From: Gerris lacustris
Taxonomy: Eukaryota; Arthropoda; Insecta; Hemiptera; Gerridae
Direction: 5' to 3'
DNA length: 64,000 nt
Assembly (NCBI GenBank): GCA_951217055.1
Contig: OX578276.1
Span: 61,007,307 to 61,071,306, forward strand
A model generated the notes under the pieces. The model was not told the origin of the DNA, ran no database searches, and saw nothing but the letters and a program-made list of their open reading frames with translations. Below, in pieces: positions 58,501 to 64,000 of this stretch. The position numbers and the translations under genes were made by a program. Within the stretch, counting starts at the first letter, position 1; every line of letters begins with the position of its first letter.

Positions 58501-61150
58501 GGGGTTGAATGAAGATGAGACCCCCCCCCAAAAAAAAAAAAAAATCCCTTTGACTCCGGTCTGAAAGGAGAAGCTGCGAGGCGAGGTATGCATATCCTCC
58601 ACACTCTCGTGTTCGCCGAACCTCGTGTAGTCTCTCCAAGAGTGTGGAGCCGGCTTAAGAGAAAAATGTATAATCAGCGGATATTGGTGAAAATTATAAT
58701 GGAATATTATTTATTATTACCTTTGTGCTTTCACTAGCAGATCTAAAGGCTGAGCGTTATTATAAATCCCATTATTTAATACATCATACGCTTTTTGATA
58801 TTTGTGACACAGAAAGAACTCATCTGACCATGCTTTATAAAAAATGGAACATTTTGCTCCTAGCTTACATTCAGAGAGTTTCTTGAAGTAGGTTAACTTA
58901 TCTCCTTTCAATCGAGTCTAGATAATAAAAAGAGTAAATAAATCCACGTAAAAAGTAAAACAGATTATAAATAATTAAATAATGATCAATAAATTTATTT
59001 GTTTATTATATGAGTAAGTAACATGATATAATAAATAAATAAAATGATATATAAAAGAAAATTAGAGACTCTCATAATAAAAAAAAGGCAGAAGCAATAC
59101 ATACATTGCATTAGTTAAAAAATATAAGTAAAAACTAATTGTTCCAATATTTCCATTTGAGCTTTTACTTCAAATAATCCAAGTTAGCTATTAGAATAAA
59201 AACAATAACACCTCCATTTATTGGTGTCTTATTTATTTTTTTTTATTTTTTTTAAATGAAACAAAAGTTAGATTACGACATAAACATCTCTGAACTTTCA
59301 CTCTGCAATAGTTTTTACATCTAATAGTATACCTATAGAAATAAAATAAATAATAGTACTTACAAACAAAATAAGCAATTCAACGAATCTAGTGTCATTG
59401 GTGTAACGTGGGTCATTCTGAAATCTCTGCAGTGTCTGCTCCAAGCATGTGTTAACGTCAGTATTTTCTTTACCAACGTTTGTTTCTAACCACATAATGT
59501 ACTCATATCTTAATTTCAGGGGATCAGTTCCATTATAAACATCTATTGCATTTTTAAAATACCTGGAAAATATATATTTTTTTTTTAATTACATCTGATT
59601 TATAACTTTAAAGTTTTTCACATTTTAATATGCTGGAAAAAAATTAAACCTACCTCTTTACAACTATAGTGAGAAGCTTGATACAAACCACATTTCCTAA
59701 ATCTATAATATTACTCTTGTTTATCCATTTCTGTAATTTCACTGTTGTATTGAATTTATTGATTGACCCCCCCCCCCCCCCCCCCCCAACTAACATTCCC
59801 AAATATGGACTGTATTTAGTAATGCAGCCAATAATAATATCCCTCTTGGCCTTTAGATCAAATAAAGATATAAAGAATAAAGTGAAGCTATAGCACAGAG
59901 TGGCCAAACATGAGATACTAGGTATATTCTGTAAGATGTTCAGCACAACAAAGAGGGATGTTACAAAGATTAGAGTAGCTGTGAGATGAATGAAGAGGAG
60001 TAGGCTAAAGAAAGGAAGGTAAGAGAGGAAAAGTAAAGAGTGTATATGGCAACAGACAAAAATTGAAGGAAGATGTAGCAAGTACAATTATTACTGCTAG
60101 AAAATGGTAATGAGCTGGACTTATCATAAGAACAATTGAATGCAGATAGACAAAGAAAATCTTGAAATGGTAGGATCCCTCTAGATTTGAAATGGAAAAA
60201 AGGAAGGCCGCATATCAAATGAGACTAAGAAATGAAGGCGCTCTATGGAAATGAGGCATGGAAACTGGAAACGTGTTGCCTAAGACAGACACAAATGGAA
60301 GAGAATGGGCAGTGTACGTTGAATAGAGATTAAAATGTAATGGTAGAACTACATTATATGGGGCCCCTACCCGATATCGCAAGTCGGTACAATCAATTTT
60401 TACAATGACGACAACTTAGTTTAATGTAAAATGTTGATGAATTAATAGGCTAGAGGAACTTTTAAGTCTTGCTAGGCTATCACAGCGCTGATTTGATTTC
60501 ATTCAATAAGCGGTATTATTATCACTAATGCATATTCATCAGCCCGTTACAAAGGGTTGATCCTACAATAAATATATAAATGAATACTATCGTAAAAAAG
60601 GGACATTAGCACTCTTACACCCATAAATGATATCCCTTTGTGTAATTTATTGTAAAGATACACCTCTCTTATTATGAATCTCCAAGTGTAACCTACTCAA
60701 AACACTGTTTTTAAGTTGAGCACCGTGTAAACGGACTTTAACCTCTGTGTTTGTTGTCCTCATTTAAACAAATTTAATAAAATGAGATAAATAACTATTT
60801 GTGTCTGACACCCTCATAAAACAATAAATGATAAATAACTATTTGTAGCATAATTGCAGTTAAGTACACGTAAGCAGTGTGTGGTAAATTTATTAAAACC
60901 TTCCAATGTAGGGATGTTTAGAAGTACAAATATTTATTTCCAAGTAAAGTTAAAGCCAAAATAATTCGGATTTCGGAGGCATCGAACCGTCAAAGTAGCT
61001 TAATCAAAAGTATTGTTAAAGATTTGTCAAAACTGTTTGCCTGAGGTCTTTAAAATTAAGCAACATTAAAAAATATTCTCAATAAAAATAACGATTGATA
61101 ATTTTCTAAAGTACTTACTGTACTTTATTTAAATACTCCTTTCTCTCCAT
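43530..61150 (-). CDS. BUB1: Mitotic checkpoint serine/threonine kinase BUB1, complete 20-exon gene
   Basis: Kinetochore kinase of the spindle assembly checkpoint; it phosphorylates histone H2A to recruit shugoshin. Exons: 61119-61150, 59364-59562, 58721-58917, 58038-58134, 57889-57910, 54622-54731, 53510-53570, 52357-52451, 52038-52119, 49160-49350, 48878-49030, 48658-48788, 47388-47506, 46891-47067, 46617-46783, 46367-46489, 46134-46258, 45648-45807, 45079-45185, 43530-43707. Phases agree throughout; about 841 aa (human 1085). The N terminus is the Mad3/BUB1 TPR region (LRYEYIMWLETN, KAWSDEFFLCHKYQKAYDVL). A conserved middle motif is IIQGMFGSPTPFG, and a KEN box (GKENLNTP) lies near residue 445. 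The kinase has GESFKGAYAKV, Lys587 in YALKIEKP, IIHGDIKPDNF (Asp683) and IDFGRAID (Asp708). The catalytic HGD and intact DFG favour BUB1 over the pseudokinase-like BUBR1. The ATG chosen is the first in frame. Confidence 0.95.
44296..44388 (-). repeat. tRNA-like SINE head
   Basis: On the minus strand, ATGGCCGAGGTGCTCTAGGC (A-box region of a Leu/Ser-type tRNA) is followed by GTGGGTTTGATTCCGTGCC (B-box region). The order and spacing suit a tRNA-derived SINE. I did not find a fully paired acceptor stem, so it is not called as a tRNA. It is in the last BUB1 intron. Confidence 0.55.
44538..44801. mobile_element. 264-bp Harbinger-like MITE
   Basis: Flanked by TAA at 44535-44537 and 44802-44804. Terminal inverted repeats are about 27 bp: GGGCGGCTTTCACACTGCAC at the left and GGCGGCTTTCACACTGCGTG read inward from the right. 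A TAA/TTA target duplication fits PIF/Harbinger. It has no transposase. It lies in the last intron of BUB1. Confidence 0.8.
48043..48619. mobile_element. 580-bp near-perfect palindrome (fold-back element) in a BUB1 intron
   Basis: Left arm 48043 to about 48305 and right arm about 48360-48619 are inverted copies, about 95% identical by eye, around a loop of about 50 bp. The termini are GTCCACAGGCCACC and GTCCATAGGCCACC, flanked by TA on both sides (48041-48042, 48620-48621). Each arm carries the same 55-codon frame starting MF(P/H)QKGKFGMSTKKKWPSAQ, which I do not recognise. In each arm CATAAG/GTAAGA forms a strong splice donor sequence. The right end is 37 bp from the donor of BUB1 exon 48658-48788. 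Transcription through it would give a long double-stranded RNA. Confidence 0.85.
49521..49924. mobile_element. 404-bp hAT MITE with 8-bp target duplication
   Basis: CGAATTAC flanks both sides (49513-49520, 49925-49932). Termini are TAGCGTTGGGAACC and TAGAGTTGGGACAA read inward. The interior is rich in GTCGACTAATCGG and TCATTCGGTTG-type motifs in inverted arrangement. A possible relative starts at 28973. Confidence 0.85.
50733..51554 (+). mobile_element. Pogo/Tigger-like relic with duplicated 5' end and HTH remnant
   Basis: Preceded by TA at 50731-50732 and followed by TA after CTACTG (51554). The first about 225 bp occur twice in tandem (50733-50957 and 50958-51170; shared blocks include ACCATGACACCCCTTGG and AAAACAATAAAAGCAGCC). 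On the plus strand at about 51203 a decayed frame begins MAAQLKRKQV with LDVL, matching the minus-strand frame in the copy at 17346-17972. In-frame stops make it dead. Confidence 0.7.
53231..53426. mobile_element. Truncated copy of the 39004-39436 MITE
   Basis: Matches 39232-39436 nearly base for base, including GGTTGTCGTGTTATTGAGGG, and ends with TTACTG/TA. The 5' half is missing. It lies in the BUB1 intron between exons 53510-53570 and 52357-52451. Confidence 0.8.
53726..54440. mobile_element. Probable hAT relic
   Basis: The left end contains GTGGGCAACCTCTAGCCC and the right end AAAAGGTTGCC, an inverted pair typical of old hAT/Charlie-type elements. CTACAAC occurs on both sides (53719-53725, 54441-54447). 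The body is highly decayed, with no transposase frame. It lies in a BUB1 intron. Confidence 0.5.
55153..55335. mobile_element. Fold-back insertion within the left arm
   Basis: Inverted ends GTGGTCGGCTAAGTTCGTCT extend about 27 bp. ATAT flanks both sides (55149-55152, 55336-55339). Removing it and one ATAT restores the outer arm, which matches the intact right arm at 57144. Confidence 0.75.
55717..55955. mobile_element. Fold-back MITE with about 91-bp arms
   Basis: The left arm 55717-55807 and right arm 55865-55955 are inverted copies (ATTCAATTTTTAAGTTTTTG inward to CAACGGGAGA). The 57-bp loop contains GGGATTCGACC, a B-box-like motif in reverse. It interrupts the first copy of the dispersed repeat. 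Confidence 0.75.
56288..56860 (+). repeat. Dispersed repeat with B-box-like motif (three copies in window)
   Basis: This copy begins CTCATATAAAAGAGAAAGTA and ends CTCGTATATGAGAAAGT, so the TATATGAGAAAG motif occurs at both ends. It contains GGTTCGATTCC (56723-56733), a consensus RNA polymerase III B-box. An inverted copy is at 55492-56148 and another at about 62569-63080. All share CTGTCTGTGCAGAC, a GGGCTGATTTTGACGAAATT-like block and CGGTTCCGACGATTTT-like text. Confidence 0.65.
58439..58655. repeat. GC-rich repeat-like insertion in a BUB1 intron
   Basis: A stretch richer in GC than its surroundings, with CCTCCACATTCTCG and CCTCCACACTCTCG blocks and an end reading TAAGCCGGCTCCACACTC on the minus strand. 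The left end (AAGCCAACTC) is only a partial inverted match, so a MITE is possible but not proved. Confidence 0.3.
60080..60330 (+). pseudogene. Degraded C terminus of a reverse transcriptase
   Basis: Plus-strand frames broken by stops read GHI-like WAGLIIRTI, QTKKILKW, EKRKAAYQMRLRNEG and WKRVA-DRHKWKRMGSVYVE. This follows the order AGH, ILEW, GRP and WxxxAxDRxxW seen at the C terminus of many non-LTR reverse transcriptases. It is a short decayed remnant in the first BUB1 intron, with no catalytic domain. Confidence 0.5.
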
Positions 61151-64000
61151 AGCAGTAGTTCCAATAAGCAAATATAAAATTAACACAATAAAATCATTGA
61201 CAATATTTAGGAAAAACTTTTATTTTTAAGAAAAACTGCTATTCTTTGTGGACAATTATTGTTAATAAAATAATATGAAAATGAACTACTGTGAGTGAAA
61301 TAAACGTTACAATTCAAAATGGCTACCCTGAAAAGCGCGGCAACAAAATATAGTATAGCACTCAAAAGCTCAAGTCTTTTAATTCCTCCAGATTGGTACA
61401 GCTTGAATTTCAAAAGGATTTAACTTGAGTGATTTAAAATACCTAATATCGTGTCGATCCTATTTTTATAAAAGCAAAGCAACTCATCCCAGTCGGCAAA
61501 GTATTTTTATTATAACATTAAACGTACAATTTACCGGACCCTATTATGATTTGAAACAATTTCTTCATTGCCCATGGAACAGGGGAGAGGGGAGGGGGGG
61601 GGGGGGGTCAAAAAATGTAAACTATAATAAAAATCGGACGGAGCGTCTTAGAACTTTTACTTACCAAATAATTCCAAAATGAAGATAGACATTAAGTTGA
61701 AATATAGAGGACTTGATTATATTATAGAAAGGTATAATTGGTGCAAATTTGAGCACAATCGGTGAAATAGTTCAGAAATTATTTAGCAATGAATATTCAA
61801 AGTTCAATATTTTTAAAACGGCAACAGATATCAAAACGAAATTCAGTGGAAATGTTTATCTTATAAAGAAGTATAATTGGTGCAAATTCAGCGCAATCGG
61901 ATAATTATGGATTTTTAAAGAATTGTTTGCTGACTCAGCAAGTAATGGTTTAAATGACGTCACTTACTATTTTCCGGGCAGCACCAAAATTACATCTAAG
62001 GACTGATTTTTGTAATCAGTTTCAACTCTCTAGCTTAAAACACAGACAGACATCCAGCTAAAAACTACTCAAATCATCTTGAAAACACCCAAAACAGATA
62101 ATTCCGTTGAAATCTCGGTTTCGGATTTATTGGGTTAAAACATTACTTTTCCTAAGAAAAAGTAATAGTCTGAACTAGGTAGAACTCGAATTCGGGGTGT
62201 CTTATGAAAAGGTCAGTAATAATTAAATTGCAATTGAATTAAATCTTAAATTGTAATTAGTATATATAATATATATGAGTCCCTCAAATTCGAGAAAATA
62301 TCAAGGTTTTTGTTAATAGAATGTTTTATTAAAAATAAATTTGAACCCGTAAACTTAAACAAATTTTATCATACTCAACTTTGGCGCTTATAACATCCTA
62401 AAGTTAAAAACCAAGGTTTTGAAGACCGAAGGTGTGGTCTTTACGTAAAAAAATAAGAAAGTACTCGTGATAACAGGGTACACTATCAAAAACACCTTTT
62501 TTTGGCACAAGAGGGTGCTGAAAAGGTGGGATCCAAAAAGAAAAATCGGTCCCAGACAATCATTCTCATATACAAGTTCATAATTACTTAGCCCAGTGTT
62601 TTCCATTTATTAGTTTTCGTAGGTCCATTTAATTATTATAGAACATTTTATCAGAATGTATCATAAAAATAACTTCTCCTCGGCGGGGAATTGATCACGG
62701 CGTCTCTCTCCATTCACATTTAATGCTTATTTTCTCAGGAACTAGATTTTTCCCAGGAAAACGGCTTATATCGTTAGATTTGTATTTAAATGGACTACAT
62801 TAAGACTTTTTCAATAAAAAATCGTCGGAACCATCTTAGAGATATAATTTTTTCAGAGTTTTTAAGAGGTAGTGCCCCCAATTTGGAGCTAAAATTCATT
62901 TTTTGATTTCACCTCGAGGTACAAACATGTATGTATGCCACATTTTGTCATAATCGGCCCAGTACTTTAGGCATCACACGTCTGCACAGACAGACATTTA
63001 TTAAAAACTACGTGAAAATCCATTAAAATCTCAAAATCGATTGTTTCTGTCACCAAAATGATTTCTCATCATAATGAGAAAGTAAAAATAAGAAGTTCTA
63101 TGAGGCGCATTCTCAAAAGTTGTGGTGGGGCACCATTTTCCTTACTTACCCCACTTTCATAGAAGTAAAAAATTAAGTTGTTAAAAGTATGTGCTTTTCT
63201 CAGTAGAAACTGAGGCCATAGGCAATTTAGGAAATCCAACAAGTCGGTTAACCAGCATAAAGTGCCACTCTTTTAGTTTAGTTCACCCAATTCATTGAAA
63301 ATTTGGCATGACCTGGATGGGTATGAAATTATACTAAGAAACATGAATACTCCTGAAATAATAATATCCCTTAGTCTAATTATTCATTAAGTTAAGACAG
63401 ATATTTAGTCCTAAGTATGTGTGGAAAAAGGAACTGTATTTTACTCAATAAAGTTATATTATCACTATTATATGCAGAAGTGTTACGTGTTACATTCCTT
63501 TGTCTCAAAGTACATACTTTTGATTTAATATCCTTTAAGCCTAGTTTACATTGGAAGAGTAAACGGTCGAGTAGCACTCTACCAAGCTACTATCCTAATG
63601 TGAACGATACAGATAGTAAACGGCTGAGGATAGTGGATAACAGTTAGTCGAGTAAATAAGCTAGTGCGGTGGTAAGTCTTAATATGCTTACTCAACAAAA
63701 GTGTTCCTCAAATTTCTCTAATTTGGGAAATACTAAAAGCAAAACCCTAAACAACCAAACTGCAAACTTTTATGCTTATTCTTATTATATTAAGTTCTTA
63801 AAGGAATTAATTCACCACTAGGTCTAGATTGTCATCACATAATATAGACCTGTTTTCTCTACAATGTTTCTTGCCCCGATGATGACAATAAATTTAGCGA
63901 AACGCATACTCTGTGTGTTTTAATTGACAGCATTTCGCTAACATACCCTCTCATCAATGATAACAACCCAGTTCCCAACAACCCTCTCAAACATAGTATT
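61151..64000. other. Upstream flank of BUB1, repeat-rich
   Basis: This should include the BUB1 promoter immediately beyond 61150. Two related blocks reading ATAATTGGTGCAAATT occur at about 61735 and 61870 with TTTGCTGACTCAGCAA at about 61927. A copy of the dispersed repeat described at 56288 lies at about 62569-63080. Near 63876, CCGATGATGACAATAAATTT is followed by AGCGAAACGC. I found no supported coding sequence. Confidence 0.5.
62569..63080 (-). repeat. Third copy of the dispersed B-box repeat
   Basis: Same orientation as the copy at 55492-56148: ATACAAGTTCATAATTACTT through CTCGGCGGGGAATTGATC to TCATAATGAGAAAGT. The B-box has decayed (GGGGAATTGATCACGG). It lies upstream of BUB1. Confidence 0.65.

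Noticed and set aside
59650..60087. 145-codon minus-strand hydrophobic frame
   Set aside because: Crosses a C/G homopolymer (six Gly in a row) and pyrimidine-rich sequence; predicted membrane segments are a product of base composition.
63540..63640. Start of a Harbinger-like MITE (AAGCCTAGTTTACATTGG)
   Set aside because: No inverted partner or triplet duplication was found before the window ends.

Overview
The window is a piece of an AT-rich animal nuclear genome, almost certainly an arthropod. I infer an insect, possibly hemipteran, from the repeat types and gene structures, but I cannot prove the species. It has GT-AG introns of about 100 bp to 7 kb, and transposable elements fill much of the intronic and intergenic DNA. 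I see no prokaryotic, organellar or CRISPR features, no canonical tRNA gene and no rRNA gene.

Three conserved genes could be assembled exon by exon with consistent reading phase. (1) Minus strand, 1206-11338: a mitochondrial-type Xaa-Pro aminopeptidase 3 (XPNPEP3/ICP55, peptidase M24B), ten exons, about 495 aa, with all five metal ligands. (2) Plus strand, 12860-36072: GEMIN5 (Drosophila rigor mortis), the snRNA-binding subunit of the SMN complex, 23 exons, about 1396 aa. (3) Minus strand, 43530-61150: the mitotic checkpoint kinase BUB1, 20 exons, about 841 aa, with an intact kinase core and a KEN box. A possible fourth, small gene of unknown function (minus, 11625-12571) lies head-to-head with GEMIN5, about 290 bp away. 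GEMIN5 and BUB1 converge on a 7.4 kb repeat-rich intergenic region.

Mobile DNA falls into several groups. A 6.2 kb non-LTR retrotransposon (LOA/I-like, ORF1 with a DUF4780-like region, ORF2 with endonuclease, reverse transcriptase and RNase H) sits antisense in a GEMIN5 intron. It is split by a hAT-like element that left a 9-bp duplication inside the reverse transcriptase. There are hAT MITEs (33209-33339 with a perfect 8-bp target duplication; 49521-49924), pogo/Tigger-like relics with CENP-B-type helix-turn-helix remnants (17.3 kb and 50.7-51.6 kb), Harbinger-like MITEs and tRNA-derived SINEs. There are also long fold-back elements. The most striking are a 580-bp near-perfect palindrome 37 bp from a BUB1 splice donor (48043-48619) and a multi-level nest at 55060-57232.

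The three main genes act in unrelated processes (mitochondrial peptide trimming, snRNP assembly, spindle checkpoint), so I see no functional cluster. The unusual content is in the nested and palindromic repeats.
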